Part shown: in pieces, positions 1 through 7,769 of the stretch | Numbering within the stretch: the first letter of the stretch is position 1 | Layout of the letters: each line of letters begins with the position of its first letter | Origin: JAVJSU01 sp040219275 | GTDB lineage: Bacteria; Chloroflexota; Anaerolineae; Aggregatilineales; Phototrophicaceae | NCBI GenBank assembly: GCA_040219275.1 | Contig: JAVJSU010000007.1 | Span: 1-64,000, forward strand | Reading direction: 5' to 3' | Length of the DNA: 64,000 bases | Program-made: the position numbers and the translations under genes | Notes under the pieces: model-generated | The model's database searches: none | What the model was told of the DNA's origin: nothing | Seen by the model: the letters and a program-made list of their open reading frames with translations, nothing else

Positions 1-9
1 ATGATTTTC

Positions 10-110
10 AAAACCCCACTGAAGTGGGCTGTTTTCACAAATGTACGGGAAGAATAGCCTGCTTCAGCAGGGTTTTATACTAGCGTAGCCAATGGGTTTC
101 AGCCATTGGC
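10..110. repeat. REP-like inverted hairpin pair plus a third related hairpin
   Basis: Bases 56-76 and the reverse complement of 10-30 are the same 21-base element, differing at only four positions. The four differences are two compensatory pairs, so both copies fold into a 5-bp stem with a TTCA (or TGAA on the other strand) tetraloop followed by GTTTT. A third hairpin at 88-110 (GCCAATGG / CCATTGGC, loop containing TTCA) is similar in plan. Two head-to-head copies with covarying stems resemble a REP/BIME element. No transposase is visible, and the left edge of the window cuts the context. Confidence 0.6.
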
Positions 111-248
111 GGCACTTTGCAACAGAGCAGCTAAGAGCCAAAAGCTACGATACTCATGGTCTTTTACCAAAAAATGACTGTCAATCACGATGGTTTGCTT
201 AGCTAGAACTGAAGTTTTATAGTGACCGCGCTTTAAAAATGCAGTCCG

Positions 249-1139
249 CTAACCGTTATTGCCGACCCATTGAGACACATTCACCGCAAAATCAATTTGA
301 TCTTCTAGCCGAACCAGCCCAATCGGCGCGTTCGGATCGCCATCATAGCGTTCGATGCGCTTGAATTGGTCACGCCAGTTTAATGAGGTGATTACAGTTG
401 CCTGATCGGTAATGAAGCGCTCTGTATACGCATCCTGCCAGTCAAAATAGCCATATAGCGCCATCTGGTCTGCGAGTGATTCCACGCTTGAGGTGTCGAT
501 CTGGTCGATTTGTACACCCACTACTTCAACATTCCTGTAGCCAACATAGACCACCGAGCCATCGCTATACAACACAAGATCATAAACGGGGCAAAAGCCA
601 AAGCAAGCGGCGCGTTGTAGCGTGATGATCGGTGTTTGTGTTTCGTCAAATGTGGAGGCGGGGAACTGCGGGCTTGAGCCTGTCCACTGTGAGGTGACTA
701 ACATATTGTCCAGCCAAATTTCCAGATAAGACAGGGCTAGTGGCGCGTTATCTGTCCCGCGATAATGGTTGATCTGTTTGGTTTCGCCCTCAAACGTGAC
801 CGATGTGATAACGCTCGGCATGTCGGTCACTGCCATCGTGGTGTAACTGTCGTCCCATTCAAAATAGCCTGCTTCAACAAATGAATTGACGAGCAGATCA
901 ACGGTTTCAGGTTCAATTTGGATGGTTTGTGTTCCGGTTACGTCCACAAAGTCCGTGCCTTCATAGACCACCGTACCATCTTCATAAACGGTTACGGTAT
1001 AGATCGGACACGAACCAAAACAAGGTGTCCGTGAGATAGTGAGGGCAACATCGCCGGATGTGTCCTGTGCAGAAATCGGCATTGCCATCCCGAACAACAT
1101 GATGGCAACAGCAAGGCTAAAAAATTGTAACTTACGCAT
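249..1139 (-). CDS. Secreted protein with two DUF6438-like repeats
   Basis: This 296-residue protein starts with a clear signal peptide (hydrophobic core about residues 6-22, cleavage likely after ISA-Q). The mature part consists of two tandem copies of one domain of about 110 residues. Each copy begins with the signature RTPCFGSCPIYTV (about residue 37) or RAACFGFCPVYDL (about residue 175), followed by a VYxDGxVVYxG hairpin. That pattern is typical of the DUF6438 family, whose function is unknown. The conserved CFGxCP cysteines may form a disulfide or bind a ligand outside the membrane. The gene stands alone, transcribed away from its downstream neighbour. Function cannot be assigned further. 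Confidence 0.8.
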   Translation of the reverse strand: MRKLQFFSLAVAIMLFGMAMPISAQDTSGDVALTISRTPCFGSCPIYTVTVYEDGTVVYEGTDFVDVTGTQTIQIEPETVDLLVNSFVEAGYFEWDDSYTTMAVTDMPSVITSVTFEGETKQINHYRGTDNAPLALSYLEIWLDNMLVTSQWTGSSPQFPASTFDETQTPIITLQRAACFGFCPVYDLVLYSDGSVVYVGYRNVEVVGVQIDQIDTSSVESLADQMALYGYFDWQDAYTERFITDQATVITSLNWRDQFKRIERYDGDPNAPIGLVRLEDQIDFAVNVSQWVGNNG

Positions 1140-1339
1140 TGTGTTTGATTAACTCCTGAATTTGAGAATGTGCCTATCACATTCAATTTTACGTCTAAGG
1201 GTTAAACGCCGAAGTCTCATAGAATGTTCCCAAACTGCGATAAATTCAGCTTAAATTTTAACGCCTATCCTGTGGGATACGTGGTATCATGCGGGAGGGA
1301 CTTTGGAAACTATACCTATATAATTCAGGAAAACGCTCC

Positions 1340-2356
1340 GTGACTCCTAGCCTTACAGATGCACCCGCCTCAACTTTGATCGCTCGTTGGCTTCCGCGCC
1401 TCTTATTGGCGGCATTGTTTGCGTTCGGCTCCGAGGTATTGCTCTGGCTGGAACCGCAACAGCGTCCGCTCATGGATTGGCTGTATCTCATCCCCGGTTA
1501 TATCGCGCTGGCGACCATCACGCTTGATCTCGCCGCACGTTATTGCGTCCGTAACGTCTATGATGTGATGCTCCTGACCGCGATTTATGGGTTGTCTGCT
1601 GGTTTTTTACTGCATCCTGAAACGTCACTGATCGATTTTCCGCGCACGCTAGCGACACGCGTATTGGGTGGGCATACCTTCATCGGTTTTGAGATATTCG
1701 GCTTGTTCCTTGTGCTGACGGGCGGGGCTAGTTTACGCTATCGGCGGATTTTGCTCGGCGGGGCGTTTGTTATTGGGTTTGCATGGGGCATCTGGGTGCG
1801 CTGGTCGCCGGAACTCACTGATCGTATGGCGGAACTCGCCAGCTTAGAAACCATGTTTGGCGTTGCGGCGATTTTCCTGCTGATTATTGCCGCTTTATTT
1901 CTGCTCACTTCGCGCTTCAGTCGCACGGTCACGCCGCCGGATTTTGTGCTATCGCCTCTGGAAATTGCAGGCGTAAGCATCATCCTCATTCTAATTTTTC
2001 TGGTGCGTGCCGCCGAAGATGCCATCGTAGTGACCGCACTTTTACCCGGCGCAGGGCTGATTCTGCTCTGTGGGGGAATCATCTGGTCGCGTGAATCAGA
2101 GACACAACACACGCTACTTGATTCGCATTTTCCGCCTGTGCCGCTGGCGTGGAGTTGGAGCCTTATCGCGTTGTTCATTTTTAGCCTGACTGCCGCTTTC
2201 GTCTACAATCGTCCGCTGGTAGAAATCGCCGGTTTTAATCAGCTTTCGCTCGTTGAATATGTGTTCGCTGGTCTGGGATTCTCGTGGCTACCCTTTGTTG
2301 CCGCCATCATCAGCACCCGTGCCGTAGATCGTCAATATCGCAAGCTCAACAATTGA
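1340..2356 (+). CDS. Polytopic integral membrane protein, unknown function
   Basis: The product of about 339 residues is almost entirely hydrophobic, with roughly nine to ten predicted membrane spans and short charged loops, and shows no transporter or enzyme motif I recognise. The GTG at 1340 is preferred as start because AGGA lies nine bases upstream. An in-frame ATG at 1289 would add 17 residues but lacks a clear ribosome site. The next gene begins about 80 bases after the stop on the same strand, so the two could be cotranscribed. The secreted propeller-like product of that gene might act with this protein at the membrane, but this is inference only. Confidence 0.75.
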   Translation: MTPSLTDAPASTLIARWLPRLLLAALFAFGSEVLLWLEPQQRPLMDWLYLIPGYIALATITLDLAARYCVRNVYDVMLLTAIYGLSAGFLLHPETSLIDFPRTLATRVLGGHTFIGFEIFGLFLVLTGGASLRYRRILLGGAFVIGFAWGIWVRWSPELTDRMAELASLETMFGVAAIFLLIIAALFLLTSRFSRTVTPPDFVLSPLEIAGVSIILILIFLVRAAEDAIVVTALLPGAGLILLCGGIIWSRESETQHTLLDSHFPPVPLAWSWSLIALFIFSLTAAFVYNRPLVEIAGFNQLSLVEYVFAGLGFSWLPFVAAIISTRAVDRQYRKLNN

Positions 2357-2436
2357 CCGCTTTCACCATGAGTCGACGAATAGATGACTCAGTGGTACAG
2401 TCCAGAAAAATAAGTCACGATTTAAAGGATTGTTTG

Positions 2437-4044
2437 TTGAGAACGTTTATTGTAATCAGAAAATTGACCTATACTTTACTGCTTTCCCTCTATTTGATGC
2501 TTCTTCTCATTCTTTCAGCAACGCCACTTTCCGCGCAAGAAGAGTCCCCATCGGACGGGATTCCTGACAATCTGGTGCCGATCACCGCGCAAAATGCCGC
2601 CGACCTCGCGCCGATATTCAGCATCCAAACGCCTCTTAGTAGCGTATCTACGATGGTCTTTTCGCCGGACAGTCGGTTTCTGTTCTTTGGCGGTCCCGGT
2701 GGGATATTGGTGATGCCACTGGACGCGCCGGACAGCATCGCACTCATCGAAAATAACCCGTTCACGTTGCAGGGTGGCATCGCCTTCAGTCAGGATGGCG
2801 CTTTGCTGGCGACGGCAAATGTCGATAGCATCCGTATCTGGGATATGCTGACCGGACAGGCGATACAAATACTCAATACCGATTACCCCGCAGGTAACAT
2901 GCAATTTAGCCCCGATGGACGTGTACTGGCGGTGGGTGCGGACGGTTTCGCGCCGGATAACACCATCACCGCCAATCAAGTCTATTTGTGGGATGTAAAC
3001 TCCGGTGAGCAATACGGCGCGGTGGGTTATCCCTATAGCTGGCTGGATCGTAGCGGTTCGGTGGCGTTTCGTTTTTCTGCGGATGGCGAGGTATTGTGGA
3101 CGGTCATTGGTCCGTTTGTCCATGCGTGGGATTATCGCCAACCGGAAATCGCCCGCGACCCGCTGTTATTCACACAAGCTGATTATTTTGATCGTTTGAT
3201 GAGTTTTCGCTATACGCCGGAGACAGCAACGGTTTATAGCTGGACAGCATTCACGAATGCAGACGGCGGATATGCACTCTGGCTGACGGATAGTAATGGC
3301 GAGAGCCAATTTGTTACGCAAGACGGCGATGTGCAATTTGTAACGAACGGCATAAGCGGGGAAAATCATGATGAAGACGGCATTCCGCAAACCATAGACA
3401 ACTTTACGCGCCTCGAACGGGCGGAAGTTGTGCGGGCATTATCGACATTGGAGCAAATTTCGTTCATGCTAGGCGACACGACTCTGCAACTCATCAACCG
3501 CAGAGAAGCCGCCGCCACCACCCCGCGTTATGCGTATGATGAAGCCAATGGCACGCTCGTTGATGAAATTTCCGGCACCGTCTATTTCCTTGAAGATGAT
3601 GGCATCGCCGGACGTTTCGCGGATATTTCGGGCGATCCTCTGCCGACACTCAGCACCTACTATACTGTGAACGACAGCCCTCCGGCAGAAGCAGTGTTTG
3701 TGCTAGATACCAGCCGCTTCAACTTCAGCGATGATGGCACAATCCTCGCTGAGGTCGATACCGACGAGAACGGTCATGCACAGGTCAGCTTCACGAACCT
3801 CGAAACCAACACAGTTAGCCAATTTGCAGTGCCGTCGATTTTCGTGGATCGGCTTATCTTCAACCCGACAGGGGAGCTTGCGCTGGTCTATTTTGATCGC
3901 ATGTATTTTATCGTGGATGTGGCGACAGGCGAGTTAATCGCACCGCTTGATGTAATCGGCAACGCAGTTTTTAATGCAGAGGGGACATTGCTCGTCACGC
4001 AATATTTCGGCGAACTCACATTCTGGGGTGTGGTGGGTGAATAA
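2437..4044 (+). CDS. Secreted WD40-like beta-propeller protein
   Basis: After an N-terminal signal sequence ending in LSAQ, the protein carries repeated propeller blades. Examples are FSPDSRFLFFGG, FSQDGALLATANVDSIRIWD, FSPDGRVLAVGA followed by VYLWDVNSGE, and FSADGEVLW followed by HAWDY. At least four blades are evident in the first half, with weaker ones toward the C-terminus (FSDDGTILAEVD, FNAEGTLLVTQYF). Such WD-like proteins are usually interaction scaffolds rather than enzymes. TTG at 2437 is the preferred start because AAAGGA lies seven bases upstream and the signal peptide then begins at once. An in-frame ATG at 2368 has no ribosome site and would put a long hydrophilic tail before the signal. 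Confidence 0.75.
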   Translation: MRTFIVIRKLTYTLLLSLYLMLLLILSATPLSAQEESPSDGIPDNLVPITAQNAADLAPIFSIQTPLSSVSTMVFSPDSRFLFFGGPGGILVMPLDAPDSIALIENNPFTLQGGIAFSQDGALLATANVDSIRIWDMLTGQAIQILNTDYPAGNMQFSPDGRVLAVGADGFAPDNTITANQVYLWDVNSGEQYGAVGYPYSWLDRSGSVAFRFSADGEVLWTVIGPFVHAWDYRQPEIARDPLLFTQADYFDRLMSFRYTPETATVYSWTAFTNADGGYALWLTDSNGESQFVTQDGDVQFVTNGISGENHDEDGIPQTIDNFTRLERAEVVRALSTLEQISFMLGDTTLQLINRREAAATTPRYAYDEANGTLVDEISGTVYFLEDDGIAGRFADISGDPLPTLSTYYTVNDSPPAEAVFVLDTSRFNFSDDGTILAEVDTDENGHAQVSFTNLETNTVSQFAVPSIFVDRLIFNPTGELALVYFDRMYFIVDVATGELIAPLDVIGNAVFNAEGTLLVTQYFGELTFWGVVGE

Positions 4045-4113
4045 ACGACGACACAATACATCATAGGGCGATCTATCAGGTCTCACCCTACGCCAACGCA
4101 TTACGCGTGGCTT

Positions 4114-4704
4114 TTAACTTCCGCGTGGCATATAGCGATAGAGCAAAAACATCTGCCCACCGACCAATAACGCGAACGCCACCATCAGCATGAATAACCG
4201 TGCGGATTCTGGCAACGCATACGTCACGACAAGAAGCGGGAGCATCGCGCCGAACCACAGACCATTCAGCAGGACGAAGCGCCGGAAGGTCATTTGTGCG
4301 GTTGTGCCTTCCGTCAAAATTTCCCGCACCCGTTCGCCGGAAATTTCCCGCGTGAAACGTAAATACGGCACCGGGTCAAGCTCATAGCGATGGGCGAAGG
4401 CGATCAGTTCCTGAAAGGCGATCATCGCATCCTCCCGCGAGGGGTGCGCGTCCGTCATGGAAAGCCAAGCCAACCCACGCAGTAGATGATTTTCGGCGCT
4501 TTCGGTGGTGGTTGCGCTCATATACCACGCGTCCATCGCCTGCCAGATGGAACGATGCGTGGCGGTAATTTTGCGGACGGTTTCGCGTTCTTCGGCAGAG
4601 GTGCTTTCGTCCATATACAGCGCCATCAACGCAAACATCGCCTCCTGGTCGTCAGGCTGTGCTTTGAATTGGGTGAGTAGATCAGTGAGTTGATTTGGAA
4701 TCAT
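4114..4704 (-). CDS. Small membrane-anchored protein, unknown function
   Basis: A 196-residue protein with a soluble, helical N-terminal part of about 130 residues and two C-terminal membrane spans (about residues 143-163 and 170-190), ending in RYMPRGS. The soluble part looks like a small helical-repeat domain: it opens with LTDLLTQFKAQPDDQEAMF and contains regularly spaced hydrophobic positions. No catalytic motif is seen. It ends head to head with the propeller gene (about 70 bases between stops) and starts 59 bases downstream of the nucleoside hydrolase stop on the same strand, so it could be read through from that gene. Confidence 0.65.
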   Translation of the reverse strand: MIPNQLTDLLTQFKAQPDDQEAMFALMALYMDESTSAEERETVRKITATHRSIWQAMDAWYMSATTTESAENHLLRGLAWLSMTDAHPSREDAMIAFQELIAFAHRYELDPVPYLRFTREISGERVREILTEGTTAQMTFRRFVLLNGLWFGAMLPLLVVTYALPESARLFMLMVAFALLVGGQMFLLYRYMPRGS

Positions 4705-4763
4705 TCGGGAAATATTTCAATCATTTCATAATTAAATTTCAATTGTTGCTATTATCGCACGGC

Positions 4764-5693
4764 TCAGGACGAAAGCAACTCCCGCAGGAGCGCTACAAAA
4801 CGCGCTTGATCGGCTTCTGTGACGACGATTGCGTTGGGTGGTTGCTGAAACAGGCTGAGTGGGTCGAGGATAATCTGCCCACGACACAGATCACTTTGTG
4901 TCTCGATAGTCACATAAACGTTGGTTTTAGCGGTGGCGATCTCCGGCTCAATAGCAATTGCCATTGCAATCGGATCGGGCAGATCAAAACCGGGCAGTTG
5001 CGTCACATCCTGATTAAATGCCGTCACCGCGCCCTGAATATCAATGCAAAATTCTGCCAGCGGGTTGCCAATATCGCGGATTTCCTGCGCAGTTTCGTGC
5101 GTAAACGTGGCATATTTGCGGGAAATATCCCAGCCTACCAGCGTGAGCGGCAATCCACTTTCCAGAACAACCTTCGCCGCGTCGGGATCAGTCCAGAGAT
5201 TGTATTCCGCGACGGGCGTGACGTTGCCGTAATAATCGCTGACACCACCCATCACCACACAGCGCGGGATCTTCGCCGCCAAGGTCGGGTCTTTGAGTAG
5301 GGCGACAGCGATATTGGTTAGTGGACCGAGCGTGACCAGCGTAATTTCGCCGGGAAAGCGATTAACCGTGTTTATGATGATGTCCACCGCATGACCGTTC
5401 GCCGCAGTCCGTCCCCACAATGGCAAGCCGATGTCGCCCATGCCGTCCGTGCCATGCGTATCTTGCGCGGTGTGCAAACTCCTCATGAGTGGCTTGGCGC
5501 ATCCGGCATACACAGGGACTTGCGAATCACATAATTCAACCGTGTAGAGCGCGTTCTGCACGCCCTGTTCGAGCGGGACGTTTCCGGCAACCAGTGTGAT
5601 CGCCTCCACTTGAATATCAGGATGCTTGAGCGCCATCACGAGTGCAACAGCATCATCTGAGGCGGTGTCGGTATCAATCAGGAAGCGTCGCAT
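4764..5693 (-). CDS. Inosine/uridine-preferring nucleoside hydrolase family protein
   Basis: This 309-residue enzyme has the family's calcium-binding signature DTDTASDDA at residues 7-15. It also carries the conserved GPLTNIAVAL block (about residue 122) and EYNLWTDPDAAKVV (about residue 162), typical of the IUNH superfamily. Members cleave the N-glycosidic bond of ribonucleosides to give free base and ribose, in the cytoplasm, for purine or pyrimidine salvage. Length matches the family norm of 300-320 residues. Exact base preference cannot be read from the sequence. The ATG follows an AAAAGG ribosome site. No ribokinase or nucleoside transporter lies nearby. Confidence 0.9.
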   Translation of the reverse strand: MRRFLIDTDTASDDAVALVMALKHPDIQVEAITLVAGNVPLEQGVQNALYTVELCDSQVPVYAGCAKPLMRSLHTAQDTHGTDGMGDIGLPLWGRTAANGHAVDIIINTVNRFPGEITLVTLGPLTNIAVALLKDPTLAAKIPRCVVMGGVSDYYGNVTPVAEYNLWTDPDAAKVVLESGLPLTLVGWDISRKYATFTHETAQEIRDIGNPLAEFCIDIQGAVTAFNQDVTQLPGFDLPDPIAMAIAIEPEIATAKTNVYVTIETQSDLCRGQIILDPLSLFQQPPNAIVVTEADQARFVALLRELLSS

Positions 5694-5885
5694 AAATTTG
5701 ACCTTTTGGTTGCAGTATTTAGTGAACAGTTTTCAGTAGACAGTATAAAGATTAGCGTAATCTATTCTGATCGAGTGAGTAGTTTATGGATTCGTACCTT
5801 AAAAGCATCAACTCATGCGGAGATATTACCTTAATATCGGCGAAAGTTGTTGATAGAGCACTGATTTCTCTTCACTAAATTCTAA

Positions 5886-5920
5886 AACGAAAAACGCCCA
5901 ATTAATCAGGCGCTTTCGTT
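5886..5920 (-). terminator. Intrinsic terminator after the XRE regulator
   Basis: Read on the minus strand, AACGAAAgCGCC pairs with GGCGttTTTCGTT around a ten-base loop and the right arm runs into a T-rich tail. It lies about 40 bases after the regulator's stop codon. Confidence 0.65.
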
Positions 5921-5960
5921 TGCTAAGGGTTCTGCTGATGTGTGGTTTGTGTGTGTTACT

Positions 5961-6470
5961 TTACACAGCGGCTTGGTTGTCGCTGAGTTCAGACGTTTGA
6001 TAAAGTTCAGGATAGCGTTGGCGATAGGTGCGCTCATGCGTTTCGTAAAATTGAATGCCCGCGTCACTGATGCGAACATACGGTAAGCGCCGGAAGTTCA
6101 TATTGACGGTTTCAAGCAAGCCTAGCCGTCCCATATTGGAGACAATTTGACTGCCACCGATGGCACTCTCACGGATGTACTCATCGTTGCGGTAGCGATA
6201 CAAACGAATTAACGCGCTCCACTGTTCCTGTGAAAGGGTGTGCGAAATACGCGGGGTATTCACAGAAGGTTGTGGAAAATCTTCCAGACGATACCCCATC
6301 TGATGGCACAAGTGCTCGAACGCGCCGGAGTTATTGACGCGAATTCCATTCTCAAGACGGGCAAGAGTAGCGGGATCAATTCCCGTTTCACGCGCCAATT
6401 CCTGATAGCTACGGTAGGCGCGGTACGTTCTGACCGCTTGACCGAACTTTTTCCTATCGAATTGGACCAT
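5961..6470 (-). CDS. XRE-family helix-turn-helix transcriptional regulator
   Basis: Residues 10-60 form a lambda-repressor-like helix-turn-helix: YQELARETGIDPATLARLEN carries the usual Q, A, G and LxRLENG positions. The remaining 100 residues are basic and aromatic-rich, contain LSQEQWSALIRLYRYR, and end with a segment (about residues 105-150, GRLGLLETVNMNFRR followed by VRISDAGIQFYE) that resembles a winged-helix domain more than a ligand pocket. A DNA-binding repressor or activator is therefore likely. The gene is divergent from a promoter and micro-ORF at 6741-6885. Two in-phase palindromes at 6625-6643 lie between them and are the obvious candidate operator. No TPR domain of the Rgg/PlcR type is present. 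Confidence 0.85.
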   Translation of the reverse strand: MVQFDRKKFGQAVRTYRAYRSYQELARETGIDPATLARLENGIRVNNSGAFEHLCHQMGYRLEDFPQPSVNTPRISHTLSQEQWSALIRLYRYRNDEYIRESAIGGSQIVSNMGRLGLLETVNMNFRRLPYVRISDAGIQFYETHERTYRQRYPELYQTSELSDNQAAV

Positions 6471-6624
6471 TACAAATTTTCCTCAAAGACCATGTGTTGT
6501 AAATGCTGTTTTCCACTGTAAAACTTACTCTCCTTCCAACCGAAAGTCAACGAAAATTTACTGTTTTTATGAAAAACGCTATTACAGACCCATTAAATCG
6601 CCGATTTTTCACGATAAAAACGAA

Positions 6625-6643
6625 TTACGTAAAAATTACGTAA
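6625..6643. promoter_or_regulatory. Tandem TTACGTAA palindromes, candidate operator
   Basis: Two identical perfect 8-base palindromes TTACGTAA occupy 6625-6632 and 6636-6643. Their starts are 11 bases apart, so both face the same side of the helix. They lie 155 bases upstream of the XRE gene and about 100 bases upstream of the micro-ORF promoter. Binding by the XRE protein is inference. Confidence 0.5.
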
Positions 6644-6740
6644 ATTTAGTGGGTTTTAGGAGTGGAAGGATACCGCTAACAAAAATAGCTGACGATGGGA
6701 CATTAGTAAGGTGAACAGCCTTGTGAAAAACATCCTTAAT

Positions 6741-6770
6741 TTGACAGTTTACATAGACTTAGCGTATCAT
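6741..6770 (+). promoter_or_regulatory. Sigma-70-type promoter of the micro-ORF transcript
   Basis: A perfect -35 box TTGACA (6741-6746), an 18-base spacer and a -10 box TATCAT (6765-6770) predict a start near 6777, giving a transcript of about 110 bases to the terminator at 6885. Confidence 0.65.
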
Positions 6771-6807
6771 GAAGGTAATATCCGAAACTCTTTAAAGGAG
6801 TTTAACC

Positions 6808-6846
6808 ATGTTGGATGAGAGTCCGCCGGATCATATAAGGGGCTGA
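6808..6846 (+). CDS. 12-codon micro-ORF (MLDESPPDHIRG) in a short terminated transcript
   Basis: ATG at 6808 is preceded by AAAGGAG at 6794-6800 with seven bases between, which is among the best ribosome sites in the window. The ORF reads MLDESPPDHIRG and stops with TGA at 6844. Its last codons and stop lie inside the left arm of the terminator stem (6837-6850), so a translating ribosome would interfere with hairpin folding. It contains Pro-Pro-Asp, a triplet known from EF-P studies as a strong ribosome-pausing motif. It could be a leader peptide that modulates termination, a small secreted or intracellular peptide, or an sRNA with a fortuitous ORF. No homologue is known to me. That it is translated is inference. 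Confidence 0.45.
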   Translation: MLDESPPDHIRG

Positions 6847-6885
6847 GTGTCGATCAAAACCATACACTCAGCTCCTTATTTTTTT
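6837..6885 (+). terminator. Strong intrinsic terminator overlapping the micro-ORF stop
   Basis: Bases 6837-6850 pair with 6864-6877 over 14 bp with one G-U wobble and a 13-base loop, followed by ATTTTTTT at 6878-6885. It ends the short transcript that begins near 6777. Confidence 0.9.
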
Positions 6886-6937
6886 GCCTAACGCTGAACT
6901 ACTTGCTCACGTTCGTAAATATTTGTATCTCCCCTCA

Positions 6938-6966
6938 TTTACACCTCTAATTCGATTATCTATAAT
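6938..6966 (+). promoter_or_regulatory. Sigma-70-type promoter of the gene at 7056
   Basis: TTTACA (6938-6943), a 17-base spacer and a perfect TATAAT (6961-6966) predict a start near 6973 and a leader of about 80 bases. The downstream gene therefore need not depend on read-through of the terminator at 6885. Confidence 0.65.
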
Positions 6967-7055
6967 ATAATCCGAAAACGGGTATTGTTCCCTGTGTTAG
7001 AGGCGTTCCATCCGTTTGATTTAGCTGAATTGGTGATTTGCAGAAGGTTGAATGT

Positions 7056-7736
7056 ATGGCAATTGTGTACGAAGACATCAAACCGTGGGGGCGTTTGCTG
7101 GGTGAATATGTTGGCATGTTCGCGCTGACCGAGGCTGATTTTCACAAGCGTATTCTCGGTTGTAGCGACGGTCCGGCGAGCTTTAATGCAGAGATGACCG
7201 CGCAGGGTTATCGCGTGACATCCGTTGATCCGTTGTATGCGATGAGCGCCGCGCAAATTGAGCAACGCGTGCAAGAAACATGGCAAGAAATTCTGGCACA
7301 GGTGCGCGATAATATGGAGATGTTTGTGTGGACAAAGTTCAAAACGCCGGATGAACTCGGAGAAGCCCGCCTGAGCGCGATGCGTCAGTTCATCGCGGAT
7401 TACGAAACGGGCAAAGCGGAAGAGCGCTACCTTGAAGGCAGTTTGCCACAATTGCCCTTTGAAGATCACCAATTTGAGTTAGCGTTGTGCTCGAATTTTC
7501 TGTTTCTCTATGATGAACATTTCACCGATGACTTTCACATCGAGGCGGTAAGAGAATTGTGTCGCGTGGCAGACGAAGTGCGAATTTTCCCATTACACGG
7601 TTTGCAGAATACGCTGGCAAAGCAAGTTGCACCTGTAGAAGCGGCGTTACGTGCAGACGGCTGGCAGGTGGAGCGTGTGGTCGTCGATTATGAATTCCGG
7701 CACGGCTCGAACAGAATGCTTCGCCTCACACGCTAA
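7056..7736 (+). CDS. SAM-dependent methyltransferase-like protein
   Basis: The 226-residue product has the layout of a class I Rossmann methyltransferase. A first strand and turn (KRILGCSDGPASF, about residues 30-42) stands where the SAM-binding loop would be. VTSVDPLY follows as the acidic end of strand two, and LPFEDHQFELALCSNFLF is typical of motif IV in this superfamily. The loop GCSDGPASF replaces the usual GxGxG, so SAM binding is plausible but unproven. I recall similar proteins annotated only as methyltransferase-like. ATG 7056 is chosen because AGAAGG lies eight bases upstream; a TTG at 7038 is in frame. The gene has its own promoter and ends 33 bases from a convergent gene. Confidence 0.65.
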   Translation: MAIVYEDIKPWGRLLGEYVGMFALTEADFHKRILGCSDGPASFNAEMTAQGYRVTSVDPLYAMSAAQIEQRVQETWQEILAQVRDNMEMFVWTKFKTPDELGEARLSAMRQFIADYETGKAEERYLEGSLPQLPFEDHQFELALCSNFLFLYDEHFTDDFHIEAVRELCRVADEVRIFPLHGLQNTLAKQVAPVEAALRADGWQVERVVVDYEFRHGSNRMLRLTR

Positions 7737-7769
7737 AAGTTGTTGACATGGGGGATAGATCGTCGTTCG

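Larger units (their letters stand above)
6471..7055. other. 585-base gene-poor region between regulator and methyltransferase
   Basis: The region contains no ordinary gene. From left to right it holds an AT-rich leader of the XRE regulator, tandem palindromes (6625-6643), a promoter (6741-6770), a 12-codon ORF (6808-6846), a strong terminator (6837-6885) and a second promoter (6938-6966) that serves the downstream methyltransferase-like gene. Confidence 0.7.

Noticed and set aside
3166..3175. TTATTCACA, a DnaA-box-like word
   Set aside because: Single occurrence inside a coding sequence, with no cluster or AT-rich unwinding element.
4695..5300. A 201-residue ORF on the plus strand
   Set aside because: It is the antisense shadow of the nucleoside hydrolase, whose motifs are clear, and has no ribosome site or recognisable domain.
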